DNA of 64,000 nucleotides from the NCBI GenBank assembly GCA_963720945.1, contig CAVRHH010000031.1, forward strand, positions 372,001-436,000, written 5' to 3'. The position numbers were made by a program, and so were the translations under genes. The notes under the pieces were generated by a model that saw only the letters and a list, made by a program, of their open reading frames with translations, ran no database searches and had not been told where the DNA came from. Shown one piece after another: positions 34,203-43,299 of this stretch. Position 1 is the stretch's first letter, and each line of letters starts with the position of its first letter. This DNA comes from Bog-532 sp963720945 (GTDB taxonomy: Bacteria > Actinomycetota > Actinomycetes > Streptosporangiales > Streptosporangiaceae).

Positions 34203-35519
34203 ATGGAGCGCGTGGTGGATGCCCAGGCGGCGGGCCAGGCGGCGGGACCGACCGGCGACGCCGAGCTGGCCGAGGCGGTCGGCGCCGCCCCCGCGCCTCC
34301 CCTCCGGGAACGGCTCGCCTCCTGGCTCGTGCTGCTCGACCGGCCGCTCACGTCCTACTACCTGATCGTCGGCATCACCGCGCTGCTGCTCGGGCTCGGG
34401 CTCGTGATGGTGCTGTCCACCTCGTCGGTGCAGGACCTGAGCGAGGGCCTGCCCGCGTATTCCGACTTCAAGAAGCAGCTGCTCGGCGCCGCGATCGGGC
34501 TGCCGGTCATGTACATCGCGGCCCGTTCCTCACCGCGGGTGTTCCGGGCCGCGGCGTACCCGCTGCTCGGCGCGTCGGTCATCGGCCTCGGGCTCACCCT
34601 CATCCCGGGGGTCGCGGTGTCGCAGAACGGCGCCGCGCGCTGGATCCAGCTCGGCCCCTTCCCGGCCCAGCCGTCCGAGCTGGCCAAGATCGCCCTGGTG
34701 CTGTGGGGCGCCGACCTGCTGGCCCGTAAGGAGCGGCTCCGGCAGCTGGAGGACTGGCGGCACCTGCTGGTCCCGCTGCTGCCCGGCGCCGGGCTGCTCT
34801 GCATGCTGGTCATGGCCGGCGACGACCTGGGTACCACGTTCGTCCTGCTGGTCATCTTCATCACGCTGCTGTGGGTCATCGGCACCCCCGGGCGGGTCTT
34901 CGCCGGCATGATGGCGCTGATGTGCCTGGTCTTGCTGCTGCTGGCGGTGACCTCGGAGTACCGGCTGCGCCGCCTGACCGGCTTCGTGAACCCGCAGGGC
35001 GGCCCGCTGGGCCCCAACATGCAGGGCATCCAGGGCAAGTACGCCGTCGGGTCGGGTGGGCTGTTCGGCGTGGGCCTCGGCGCCAGCCGGGAAAAATGGG
35101 GCTGGGTTCCGGAGTCCACCAGCGACTTCATCTTCGCCATCATCGGTGAGGAACTCGGGCTGGTCGGTACCTTGTGCGTGTGCTTCCTGTACGGCGGCCT
35201 GGCCTTCGCCGGGCTGCGGGTGGCCCGGCGGGTCCAGGACACCTTCAGCCGGCTGGCCGCGGCCGCGATCACCGCGTGGATCGTCATGCAGGCGGTGGTG
35301 AATATCGGCGCGGTGATCGGCGTGCTGCCGATCACCGGCGTGCCGCTCCCGCTGGTTTCCGCGGGCCTGTCTTCGCTCCTGGTCACGATGCTGGCCCTGG
35401 GCATGCTCATGTCGTTCGCCCGGCGCGAGCCCGGCGCTCACGACGCTCTCGCCGCTCGCGGCCCCGCGCTGCCGCTGCGCGTTCTAAGCTGGCTTGGCCT
35501 GACGCAGCGAAGCGAGTGA
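34203..35519 (+). CDS. ftsW: Septal peptidoglycan polymerase FtsW (SEDS)
   Basis: A 438-residue SEDS glycosyltransferase with about ten helices. Visible: ITALLLGLGLVMVLSTSSVQ, AQPSELAKIALVLWGADLLA, and the catalytic-loop region EKWGWVPESTSDFIFAIIGE (catalytic Asp in TSDF), then GEELGLVG and PLVSAGLSSLLVTMLALGML. It polymerises glycan with FtsI. ATG 34203 gives a short cytoplasmic N-terminus but has a weak ribosome site; the frame extends to 34116. It lies directly where murD would be expected upstream. Confidence 0.95.
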   Translation: MERVVDAQAAGQAAGPTGDAELAEAVGAAPAPPLRERLASWLVLLDRPLTSYYLIVGITALLLGLGLVMVLSTSSVQDLSEGLPAYSDFKKQLLGAAIGLPVMYIAARSSPRVFRAAAYPLLGASVIGLGLTLIPGVAVSQNGAARWIQLGPFPAQPSELAKIALVLWGADLLARKERLRQLEDWRHLLVPLLPGAGLLCMLVMAGDDLGTTFVLLVIFITLLWVIGTPGRVFAGMMALMCLVLLLLAVTSEYRLRRLTGFVNPQGGPLGPNMQGIQGKYAVGSGGLFGVGLGASREKWGWVPESTSDFIFAIIGEELGLVGTLCVCFLYGGLAFAGLRVARRVQDTFSRLAAAAITAWIVMQAVVNIGAVIGVLPITGVPLPLVSAGLSSLLVTMLALGMLMSFARREPGAHDALAARGPALPLRVLSWLGLTQRSE

Positions 35520-35606
35520 GGCCCATGCCGCCGCCTCGCGGCCCGGGGGGGTTACCCGGTGGCGCGGAGCCGGAACGGCATCAGTGGCGAAAAGGAAGGC
35601 CCCGCG

Positions 35607-37259
35607 ATGAGGGTTGTGCTAGCCGGTGGCGGAACCGCCGGACATATTGAACCTGCGCTTGCGCTGGCTGATGCGCTCTGCCAGGCGGACCCACGCGCTG
35701 TGGTGGTCTGCCTGGGCACCGAGCGTGGCCTGGAGACCCGGCTCGTGCCGATGCGCGGGTACGAACTCGCGCTGATCCCGGCCGTGCCCATGCCGCGCTC
35801 GCTCACTCCCCGGCTGCTCACGATGCCCGGGCGGCTGGCCGGCGCCGTCAGCGCGGCCGCGGGGGTGCTCGACCGGGTGAAGGCGGAGGTGCTGGTCGGC
35901 TTCGGCGGCTACGTGGCGACGCCGGCGTACCTGGCGGCCCGCCGCCGGCACGTCCCGATCGTGGTGCACGAGGCGAACCCGCGGCCCGGCCTGGCCAACA
36001 AGCTCGGCGCCCGGTTCACCGAGCATGTCTTCACCGGTAACCCCAGCACCGAGCTGGCGCACGCCACCTTCCTGGGCATCCCCATCCGGCGCGAGATCGC
36101 CGAGCTGGACCGGCTCGCGCTGGGCGACAAGGCACGGGCGCACTTCGGCCTGCGCCCCGATCTGCCCGTGCTGCTCGTGACCGGGGGCTCGCAGGGGGCC
36201 CAGTCGCTGAACCGCGCCGCGAGCGGGGCGATCGGCTGGCTGCGTTCCGCCGGGGTGCAGGTCCTGCACGTGACCGGCCCGCGCAACGCGGCCGAGGTCC
36301 CGGCCAATTCCGGCGGGGCGGCCTACGTCGCGGTGCCCTACGTGGACCGGATGGACCTGGCCTACGCCGCCGCCGACTTCGCGCTCTGCCGGGCCGGCGC
36401 CATGACCTGCGCCGAGCTCACCGCGGTCGGGCTGCCCGGCGCATTCGTCCCGCTGCCGCACGGGAACGGCGAGCAGCGGCTCAACGCCCAGCCCATCGTG
36501 GCCGGCGGCGGCGGCCTGCTCGTCGAGGACGCCGACCTCACGCCGGAATGGATCCGCGACACCTTGCTGCCCGTGCTGCTCGACATCGACCGGGTGGCGA
36601 GCATGTCGGAGGCCGCCGCCGCCCTCGGCCGCGCCGACGCGGACCGCGAACTGGCCCGGGCGGTCATCGACGTCATCCAGGGACACGCGCCCGGGGAAGC
36701 CGCCGGCCCCGGGGCCGAGGGCCCGCCCGTCCTGGCCGGGAACGCCGGTCACTGGTTCGATCCCGGCTCGCGGCGCCAGCGCGGGCCGGAGGGCCAGGGC
36801 ATGCCGGGCGAACCGCCGATGCCGGGGCGCCAGCGCGGGCCGGCGGGCCAGGGCATGCCGGGCGAACCGCCGATGCCGGGGCGCCAGCGCGGGCCGGCGG
36901 GCCAGGGCATGCCGGGCGAACCGCCGATGCCGGGGCGCCAGCGCGGGCCGGCGGGCCAGGGCATGCCGGGCGAACCGCCGATGCCGCGGCGCCTGCCCCC
37001 GCCGGGCCGCGCGCCGACGCCGGCCCAGCCGCCCGGCCCCCGGCGCGACGCCGGCCCCAATGGCCCCAATGGCCCCGGTGGCCCCGCGGGAGGCACCGAC
37101 CCGTGGTTCGGCTCCGGCCCCCGGCGCGACGCTCCTCCCGGGCAGGCGGCCGGGCCGCCCTGGCCGGCGGCCGAGCCCCAGCCCGACCCCCCGTCCCGCC
37201 GGGCCGCATCGTCCCGCCGCGGGCAGCCCCGGCACGGCCGCCCGCGCCGGGGCGCCTGA
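35607..37259 (+). CDS. murG: MurG UDP-GlcNAc transferase with long C-terminal repeat tail
   Basis: A 550-residue protein; ordinary MurG is about 360-380. Residues 1-365 are the complete GT-B enzyme making lipid II: VVLAGGGTAGHIEPALALAD, VVHEANPRPGLANKLGARF, VTGGSQGAQSLNRAASGAIG, CRAGAMTCAELTAVGLPGAF and NGEQRLNAQPIVAGGGGLLV. Residues about 370-550 are a disordered tail with four 18-residue repeats (QRGPAGQGMPGEPPMPG), then Pro/Gly/Arg-rich sequence ending basic. ATG 35607 follows AAAAGGAAGG. The tail has normal neighbour-like codon use. It may tether MurG to polar or septal complexes. Confidence 0.95.
   Translation: MRVVLAGGGTAGHIEPALALADALCQADPRAVVVCLGTERGLETRLVPMRGYELALIPAVPMPRSLTPRLLTMPGRLAGAVSAAAGVLDRVKAEVLVGFGGYVATPAYLAARRRHVPIVVHEANPRPGLANKLGARFTEHVFTGNPSTELAHATFLGIPIRREIAELDRLALGDKARAHFGLRPDLPVLLVTGGSQGAQSLNRAASGAIGWLRSAGVQVLHVTGPRNAAEVPANSGGAAYVAVPYVDRMDLAYAAADFALCRAGAMTCAELTAVGLPGAFVPLPHGNGEQRLNAQPIVAGGGGLLVEDADLTPEWIRDTLLPVLLDIDRVASMSEAAAALGRADADRELARAVIDVIQGHAPGEAAGPGAEGPPVLAGNAGHWFDPGSRRQRGPEGQGMPGEPPMPGRQRGPAGQGMPGEPPMPGRQRGPAGQGMPGEPPMPGRQRGPAGQGMPGEPPMPRRLPPPGRAPTPAQPPGPRRDAGPNGPNGPGGPAGGTDPWFGSGPRRDAPPGQAAGPPWPAAEPQPDPPSRRAASSRRGQPRHGRPRRGA
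36774..36989. repeat. 54-bp coding tandem repeat in murG
   Basis: Four copies (36774, 36828, 36882 and 36936), nearly identical at DNA level. The first differs by a Glu codon and the last ends CCGCGG instead of CCGGGG. High DNA identity implies recent expansion or ongoing homogenisation. Confidence 0.95.
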
Positions 37260-37311
37260 GGCACGCGGGCCGCACCCGCAACGCAGCAAACACGTGCAGG
37301 AGGACACCCCG

Positions 37312-38730
37312 ATGGCCCTGGTGACCCCGGTGGACACCGTGCCGCTGGACCAGCTCGGCCGCGTGCACTTCGTCGGCATCGGCGGCGCGGGCATGTCCGG
37401 GATCGCGCGCGTCATGCTGGCGCGGGGGGTAACCGTGTCGGGCAGCGACTCCGGTTCGCCCGCGATGCTGAGCGAGCTGGCCGCCCTCGGCGCCCGCGTG
37501 TACACCGGTCACGCCGCGGAACACCTCGGCGCCGCCGGCACGGTCGTGGTGTCCAGCGCGATCCGGCCGGATAACCCCGAGCTGGCCGAGGCGCGCCGCC
37601 GCGGGCTGCGGGTCCTGCACCGCGCCGCCGCGCTCGCCTCGCTCATGACTGGCCGGCGCGCCACGGCCGTCGCCGGCACGCACGGCAAGACCACGACGAC
37701 TTCGATGATCACCACCATCCTGCGTGAGTGCGGCGCCGATCCCGGCTACGTCATCGGGGGCGTGCTCGCCCAGACCGGCCGGGGAGCGGAGGACGGCGGC
37801 GGCCAGGATCTGGTGGTCGAGGCCGACGAGAGCGACGGTTCCTTCCTCATGCTGTCGCCGCAGGTCGCGGTGATCACCAACGTCGAGGCCGACCACCTCG
37901 ACAACTACGCAGGCCTGGCCGAGATCCAGGCCGCGTTTGCCGCCTTCGCCCGCCGGATCACCCCCGGCGGAATCCTGATCACCTGCGCCGATGACGCCGG
38001 CGCCCGCGCCGTGGCGGACGCCTCCCGTGGGCTGCCGATCCAGCTCCGCAGCTACGGCGCCGCGCCGTCCGCCGATTACCGGCTGTCCGGGATCACCGCC
38101 CGCGGCATGGGCAGCACCTTCACGATGACCGCTGCAGGTCAGTTCGCTGGCCCCGTCACCATCACGGTCCCCGGCCGGCACAACGTGCTCAACGCGGCCG
38201 CCGCGTTCGCCGCGGCCACCGAACTCGGCATTCCCGCCGCGCAGGCCGCGACGGCGCTATCGGCTTACCGCGGCGCGCAGCGGCGGATGGAGCCCAAGGG
38301 GACCGAAGATGGAGTCCGCGTACTGGACAGTTACGCGCACCACCCGACCGAGGTCGCGGCCGATCTGGGCGCGGCGCGTGATCTCGCCGACGGCGGCCGG
38401 GTCATCGCCGTCTTCCAGCCGCACCTGTTCAGCCGGACCCGGATCTTCGCCGCGGACTTCGGGGCCGCGCTGGGCCTCGCCGACGAGGCGGTCATCCTGG
38501 ACGTCTACGCGGCGCGGGAGGATCCGGAGCCGGGTGTCACCGGCCGCCTCGTGGCCGATGCCGTCCCGGCCGGCCGGGCGCGCTACGTGCCGGACGCGGC
38601 CCAGGTCCCGGCGGTGATCAGGGAGATCGCCAAGCCGGGGGACCTCGTGCTGACGATGGGCGCCGGGGACGTGACCAGACTCGGGCCGGTGATCGTCGCG
38701 GCGTTGCGGGACCGGGAGGCGTCCGGGTGA
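37312..38730 (+). CDS. murC: UDP-MurNAc:L-alanine ligase
   Basis: A 472-residue Mur ligase adding L-Ala to UDP-MurNAc, first stem-peptide step. Visible: VHFVGIGGAGMSGIARVMLA near residue 17, VAGTHGKTTTTSMITTIL (ATP loop, near 121), LVVEADESDGSFLMLSPQVA, ITNVEADHLDNYAG, GRHNVLNAAAAFAAATELGI, and YAHHPTEVAADLGAARDLAD. ATG 37312 follows TGCAGGAGG. The stop overlaps the GTG of the frameshifted ftsQ. Confidence 0.96.
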   Translation: MALVTPVDTVPLDQLGRVHFVGIGGAGMSGIARVMLARGVTVSGSDSGSPAMLSELAALGARVYTGHAAEHLGAAGTVVVSSAIRPDNPELAEARRRGLRVLHRAAALASLMTGRRATAVAGTHGKTTTTSMITTILRECGADPGYVIGGVLAQTGRGAEDGGGQDLVVEADESDGSFLMLSPQVAVITNVEADHLDNYAGLAEIQAAFAAFARRITPGGILITCADDAGARAVADASRGLPIQLRSYGAAPSADYRLSGITARGMGSTFTMTAAGQFAGPVTITVPGRHNVLNAAAAFAAATELGIPAAQAATALSAYRGAQRRMEPKGTEDGVRVLDSYAHHPTEVAADLGAARDLADGGRVIAVFQPHLFSRTRIFAADFGAALGLADEAVILDVYAAREDPEPGVTGRLVADAVPAGRARYVPDAAQVPAVIREIAKPGDLVLTMGAGDVTRLGPVIVAALRDREASG

Positions 38731-39649
38731 CGGACCAGGGAGACGAGCGGATGACCAGGCCGGAGCCACATGATGGCCCGGGGGTCACGACGACGCCGCA
38801 CCCGGCGGACGCACCGGGCGGCGGCGGGGACGGCCCCTCCCGGCGGCCGCCCGCGCCCCTGGCCCTGGCCCTGGCCCAGGCCGTGCCCGGACTCGTGGCC
38901 GCGGCCATGGCCGCGCCCGTGGCCGCGCCCGGGGCCGCAGTCCGTGGCGCACCGCGTTCTTCGCGCTCGCCGGAGTCGGCCTGCTGGTCGGCGTCGGCTG
39001 GGCGCTGCTCGGGTCGAAGCTGCTCGTCGTCAGGTCCGTCGTGGTCACCGGGACCCACCTGGTGCCGGCCGCCCAGGTACGCGCCGCCGCCGCCATCCCG
39101 TCGGACCAGCCCATGATCCGGGTGGACACCGCCGCCGCGGCCCGCCGCGTCGAGGCCATCACCCAGGTCCAGTCGGCGCAGGTCAGCAAGTCCTGGCCGG
39201 ACCGGATCGTGATCACCGTGCGGGAGCGGACCCCCGCCCTGGCCGTGGCCGTGCCGGCCGCCGGTGGCGCCTCCAGCGGCAGCAGCGGCACGGTCGCCGG
39301 GTACGACCTCATCGACGCCTCCGGCGTCGTCGTCCGGTCGGTAACGGCCAAGCCGGCCGGCCTGCCCGTGTACTGGCCGGCGGCCGGATCGGGGGCGCTG
39401 CGTGGCAGCCCGTCGGTGGCCGCGGTGGTCACCGTCCTGCACGAACTGCCCGCCTCGATCGCCCGGCTGGTCTCGGTGGTCTCGGCGTCCAGCCCGCAGA
39501 ACGTGACGCTCGGGCTGTCGGACGGCATCACGATCGTCTGGGGCGACACCACCCGCGCCGCCGAGAAAGCCACCGAACTGGCCGCGCTCATGCGCACCCA
39601 CGTGCACTACTACGACGTCAGCGCGCCCGGAACCGCGGTGACGCGGTGA
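38727..39649 (+). pseudogene. ftsQ: Cell division protein FtsQ, apparent frameshift in N-terminal region
   Basis: The start GTG 38727 overlaps murC as usual, reading MTDQGDERMTRPEPHDGPG. That frame never reaches a membrane helix. The helix (FFALAGVGLLVGVGWALLGS) and the POTRA and beta domains (VVRSVVVTGTHLVPAAQVRA, KSWPDRIVITVRERTPAL) lie in another frame that is open from about 38773 to 39649. That frame has no ATG, GTG or TTG before GTG 39041, which lies inside the POTRA domain. A single-base loss between about 38815 and 38960, for example in the GGCGGCGGCGGGG run or the CTGGCC repeats, explains it. It could be a sequencing error, because the gene is otherwise intact. Confidence 0.8.
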
Positions 39650-39918
39650 TTCTCCAGGCGACACGCCGCGGGCGTTGGGCGTGGTTAGTTGACCCTGGTG
39701 ACCTGCCACCCTACTGTCCCTAGCAATTGCCAGGCAGACAAAACTCTAAATCTCTACCTGAAGGTGAAACCCTGATGGTGAGGCCGGGGCACGGCCATTG
39801 CCAATGGCGTTGAATTCCGCTTCGCGGCCAGGGTTTCCCAAGCCCAGCGCCCTCATCGGCCGGAATTGGCGGCCGGGGGACACGGACGAGTTAAAACGAG
39901 CGGAAAGGTACCCTCCTC
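39650..39918 (+). promoter_or_regulatory. ftsZ upstream regulatory region
   Basis: A 269-bp noncoding gap, unusual in this compact cluster and typical before actinomycete ftsZ, which has several promoters. It contains an AT-rich core CTCTAAATCTCTACCTGAAG at about 39745-39764, overlapping the small palindrome ACCTGAAGGT, and an AT-rich stretch before GGAAAGG. No precise -35/-10 pair can be assigned. Confidence 0.55.
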
Positions 39919-41505
39919 GTGGCAGCACCGCAGAACTACCTGGCGGTCATCAAGGTCGTCGGAATCGGCGGCGGTGGCGTTAATGCCGTTAATAGAATGA
40001 TCGAAGAGGGGCTCAAGGGCGTCGAGTTCATCGCGATCAACACCGATGCACAGGCGCTGCTGATGAGCGACGCCGACGTCAAGCTCGACGTCGGCCGCGA
40101 GCTCACCCGCGGCCTGGGCGCCGGAGCCAACCCTGACGTCGGCTGCCGGGCGGCCGAGGATCACCGCGAAGAGATCGAAGAGGTGCTCAAGGGCGCCGAT
40201 ATGGTCTTCGTCACGGCCGGCGAAGGTGGCGGCACCGGCACCGGCGGCGCCCCGGTGGTGGCGAACGTCGCGCGCTCGCTGGGTGCGCTGACCATCGGCG
40301 TCGTGACCCGCCCGTTCGGTTTCGAGGGCAAGCGCCGCGCCATTCAGGCCGAGGCCGGGATCGAGCGGCTGCGCAGCGAGGTCGACACCCTCATCGTCAT
40401 CCCGAATGACCGCCTGCTGTCCATCTCCGACCGCCAGGTGAGCGTGCTCGACGCTTTCAAGGCCGCCGACCAGGTGCTCCTTTCCGGTGTTCAGGGCATC
40501 ACCGACCTGATCACCACGCCGGGCCTGATCAACCTGGACTTCGCCGACGTGAAGTCGGTGATGTCGGGCGCGGGCTCGGCGCTGATGGGGATCGGCTCGT
40601 CCCGCGGCGAGGACCGCGCGGTCGCCGCCGCGGAGATGGCCATCTCCAGCCCGCTGCTCGAGGCCAGCATCGACGGCGCCCACGGCGTGCTGCTGTCCAT
40701 CCAGGGCGGTTCCGACCTGGGCCTGTTCGAGATCAACGAGGCCGCCCAGCTGGTGTCCAACTCGGCGGCCGTGGACGCCAACATCATCTTCGGCGCGGTC
40801 ATCGACGACGCCCTCGGGGACGAGGTGCGCGTGACGGTGATCGCGGCCGGGTTTGACGAGAACCAGATGGGCCGGACCGCGCACGGCGCCGGGGAACTCA
40901 ACGCGGCGGCGAGCCCGCCCCCTGCGCCCCCCCCGCGCGAGGTGCCTGCCCCCCGCAGCGGGCCCGGGTCCCTGGGGCCGGGCTCGGCGGCCCTGCCGCA
41001 CACGGCCTCCATGTCCGCCGCATCGTCGGCCTCTAGTGCCCGCCCGTGGTACGGCGAGGAGGGCGCGGGCACGGGAAATGACCAGGCCCCGGCGGCCCCT
41101 GTGGGCTCATCAGGCCCGGCAGCCGGGGCGGGCAGCGAGGTCAGCGCCGACGTGGCCGCTCTGCTGGCGGCCGAGGTTCCCACCGGCGAGAACAGCACCG
41201 ACGCGGCCGGGGAGCCTGCGGCCGGCGTGAGCGGCCCGGCGGACGGCACGGCCGTGGCCGGGCCGGGCAGCGGTTCACCCGGCCCGGGTGCGCCCGCGCC
41301 CGCCGACGCGCCCGCCGCCGATCCCATTGACACGGCTCCCTGGGAGGTCTCAGCCGCCCAGGCCAGCGAGCCGGCGGCCGCGGCATCCGCGGATGCGCCG
41401 CCCGCCGGAGCGGCCGCGCGCGTCTTCGACGTGGCCGCCACGCGGCGCCGCCCCGTCATTTTCGAGGAAGACGACGACCTGGACATTCCCGACTTCCTCA
41501 AGTGA
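39919..41505 (+). CDS. ftsZ: Cell division GTPase FtsZ
   Basis: A 528-residue tubulin homologue. The N-terminal GTPase is standard: VVGIGGGGVNAVNRMIEEGL, FVTAGEGGGTGTGGAPVVAN (tubulin signature), NLDFADVKSVMSGAGSALMG (T7 loop). From about residue 320 there is a roughly 190-residue Ala/Pro/Gly-rich linker, then the conserved C-terminal peptide EEDDDLDIPDFLK that binds SepF and FtsW-type partners. The linker is about twice the size usual in mycobacteria. GTG 39919 follows GAAAGG. The stop overlaps yggS (GTGA), leaving no room for the usual pgeF gene. Confidence 0.97.
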   Translation: MAAPQNYLAVIKVVGIGGGGVNAVNRMIEEGLKGVEFIAINTDAQALLMSDADVKLDVGRELTRGLGAGANPDVGCRAAEDHREEIEEVLKGADMVFVTAGEGGGTGTGGAPVVANVARSLGALTIGVVTRPFGFEGKRRAIQAEAGIERLRSEVDTLIVIPNDRLLSISDRQVSVLDAFKAADQVLLSGVQGITDLITTPGLINLDFADVKSVMSGAGSALMGIGSSRGEDRAVAAAEMAISSPLLEASIDGAHGVLLSIQGGSDLGLFEINEAAQLVSNSAAVDANIIFGAVIDDALGDEVRVTVIAAGFDENQMGRTAHGAGELNAAASPPPAPPPREVPAPRSGPGSLGPGSAALPHTASMSAASSASSARPWYGEEGAGTGNDQAPAAPVGSSGPAAGAGSEVSADVAALLAAEVPTGENSTDAAGEPAAGVSGPADGTAVAGPGSGSPGPGAPAPADAPAADPIDTAPWEVSAAQASEPAAAASADAPPAGAAARVFDVAATRRRPVIFEEDDDLDIPDFLK

Positions 41506-42260
41506 GCCAGCGCCCGGGGGAGTCGGGCCGGGTGGACCCGGCGCGCCACGCTGAACTGGATCCGGCGCGCCGGGCCGAGCTGGAGGCGCGGCTGCGCCGG
41601 GTCCGGGCGCGCATTGCCGCCGCGTGCGCCGCGGCGGGCCGCGACGCCGCCGGCATCACGCTCGTGGCCATCACGAAGACCTGGCCGGCCTCCGACGTCC
41701 GGCTGCTGTACGAGCTCGGCCAGCGGGACTTCGGCGAAAACCGTGACCAGGAGGCCGCGCCGAAGGCGGCACAATGCGCGGGCCTGCCGATCACCTGGCA
41801 TTTCGTCGGCCAGCTGCAGACCAACAAGGCGGCCAGCGTGGCGAGCTACGCCGACATCATCCACTCGGTCGACCGGCTCCGCCTGGTGCGGGCCCTCGGG
41901 AACGCCGCGCGCCGCGAGGACCGCCTCCTCACCTGCCTGATCCAGGTTGATCTGGGGAACGGGGACAGCGAGCGCGGCGGCGCGCCGCTCCCGCAGGTGC
42001 CCGCCCTCGCCGAGGCCGTCGCGGCCGAGCCGGGCCTCGTCCTGGGCGGCATCATGGCCGTCGCACCGCTCGGCGTGCCGGCCGCGGCCGCCTTCGCCGG
42101 GCTCGCCCCCGCCTCGGCCGCGGTCCGCGCGGTCCGGCCCGCCGCGGCCATCATTTCCGCCGGCATGAGCGGTGACCTGGAAGAGGCGGTGGCAGCAGGC
42201 GCGACACACCCGCGAATTGGTACGGCGTTGCTCGGCGATCGAAGGCCCCCTGTCATGTAA
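41502..42260 (+). CDS. YggS/PLPBP family pyridoxal-phosphate homeostasis protein
   Basis: A 252-residue PLP-binding TIM-barrel protein. Visible: TLVAITKTWPASDVRLLYEL (PLP lysine), RDFGENRDQEAAPKA, WHFVGQLQTNKAASVASYAD, HSVDRLRLVRALGNAA and ISAGMSGDLEEAVAAGATHP then RIGTALLG (phosphate site). It buffers PLP and lies beside sepF in many Gram-positives. GTG 41502 overlaps the ftsZ stop. The first 25 residues are variable. The missing pgeF between ftsZ and this gene is noted separately. Confidence 0.92.
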   Translation: MSQRPGESGRVDPARHAELDPARRAELEARLRRVRARIAAACAAAGRDAAGITLVAITKTWPASDVRLLYELGQRDFGENRDQEAAPKAAQCAGLPITWHFVGQLQTNKAASVASYADIIHSVDRLRLVRALGNAARREDRLLTCLIQVDLGNGDSERGGAPLPQVPALAEAVAAEPGLVLGGIMAVAPLGVPAAAAFAGLAPASAAVRAVRPAAAIISAGMSGDLEEAVAAGATHPRIGTALLGDRRPPVM

Positions 42261-42396
42261 TGTCCCTCGCGTGGGCCCCTAATGGGTTCGCGGCAGCGTG
42301 AATGTGGTTCGCAGTCGAAGTTGCGGGGGGTTCCGGGAGATCATCTTCCGGGCTAGCGCGGGGGGCTGCCAGATAGGCACGACGGAGGACTGACGG

Positions 42397-42888
42397 ATGG
42401 CCAGCGCAATGCGCAAGATGGCGGTCTACCTCGGCCTCGTGGAGGACGATCACCGCTACCAGGACGGGTACGAATCCTACGACGAGTACGAGGAGTACGG
42501 CGAGCAGGCGGACCAGCTGGATGGCCCGGACGATCCGGGCGCGCGTCCGGCCGACGGCGCGTACGTGTCGGCGCCGGTGCGCCAGGACGGCGCCCGCCAG
42601 ATGACTGACCTCGCGCGGATCACAACGCTGCACCCTCGCACCTACAATGAAGCACGTACCATTGGGGAGCACTTCCGCGAGGGGATCCCCGTCATCATGA
42701 ACCTGACCGAGATGGTCGACAGCGACGCCAAGCGTCTGGTCGACTTCGCGGCCGGGCTGATCTTCGGCCTGCACGGGAGCATCGAGCGGGTGACCAACAA
42801 GGTCTTCCTGCTCTCTCCCGCGAACGTCGAGGTGGCGGCGGAGGACAAGGCTCGCATCGCGGAGAGAGGCTTCTTCAACCAGAGCTAG
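42397..42888 (+). CDS. sepF: Cell division protein SepF
   Basis: A 163-residue protein. N-terminal amphipathic membrane anchor ASAMRKMAVYLGLVEDD, acidic Tyr-rich linker (YQDGYESYDEYEEYGEQ), and the SepF fold TLHPRTYNEARTIGEHFREG, then PVIMNLTEMVDSDAKRLVDF and AAGLIFGLHGSIERVTNKVF. It anchors the Z-ring to the membrane by binding the FtsZ C-terminal peptide. GGAGGACTG precedes ATG 42397. The 136-bp gap upstream has no clear gene. Confidence 0.96.
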   Translation: MASAMRKMAVYLGLVEDDHRYQDGYESYDEYEEYGEQADQLDGPDDPGARPADGAYVSAPVRQDGARQMTDLARITTLHPRTYNEARTIGEHFREGIPVIMNLTEMVDSDAKRLVDFAAGLIFGLHGSIERVTNKVFLLSPANVEVAAEDKARIAERGFFNQS

Positions 42889-42965
42889 CGGACTAACCAG
42901 TGACGGTGTGATGCGGACCAGCGAAGCTGCTGCTTGCGAGGCCAGAACCGGCCGAGGAGTTGGCC

Positions 42966-43253
42966 ATGGGCATCCTTAAGGTTGTCCTGACCTACATCCT
43001 GACGATCTACCTGATCATTCTCGTCGGGCGGATGATTTTTTCCTGGATCCAGATGTTCGCGCGGCAGTGGGTGCCCACGGGGATACTCCTGGTCATCGCC
43101 GAGAGCATCTACACGGTGACCGATCCTCCACTAAAATTTCTACGTCGCTACATACGCCCCCTCCGCATCGGTACAGTAGCCATGGATCTCAGTTTCATGG
43201 TCCTGTTCATCGTGATCTTGGTTCTGCTCAACGAAGTCGTGCCACGGATCTGA
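42966..43253 (+). CDS. YggT family membrane protein
   Basis: A 95-residue protein with two membrane segments (VVLTYILTIYLIILVGRMI and LSFMVLFIVILVLLNEVVP) and the family motif VTDPPLKFLRRYIRPLRIG. It sits between sepF and divIVA in most actinobacteria; a role in division or osmotic tolerance is suspected but unproven. ATG 42966 with GAGGAG 6 nt upstream is chosen over TTG 42960. Confidence 0.93.
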   Translation: MGILKVVLTYILTIYLIILVGRMIFSWIQMFARQWVPTGILLVIAESIYTVTDPPLKFLRRYIRPLRIGTVAMDLSFMVLFIVILVLLNEVVPRI

Positions 43254-43299
43254 TGGCGTACCGTCTGAGGACCACAGCCAAGCGCGCCGAGGAGACAAG

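Noticed and set aside
36673..38181. Long minus-strand frame opposite murG/murC
   Set aside because: Antiparallel shadow of well-recognised genes; composition is Arg/Ala/Gly from GC-rich complement.
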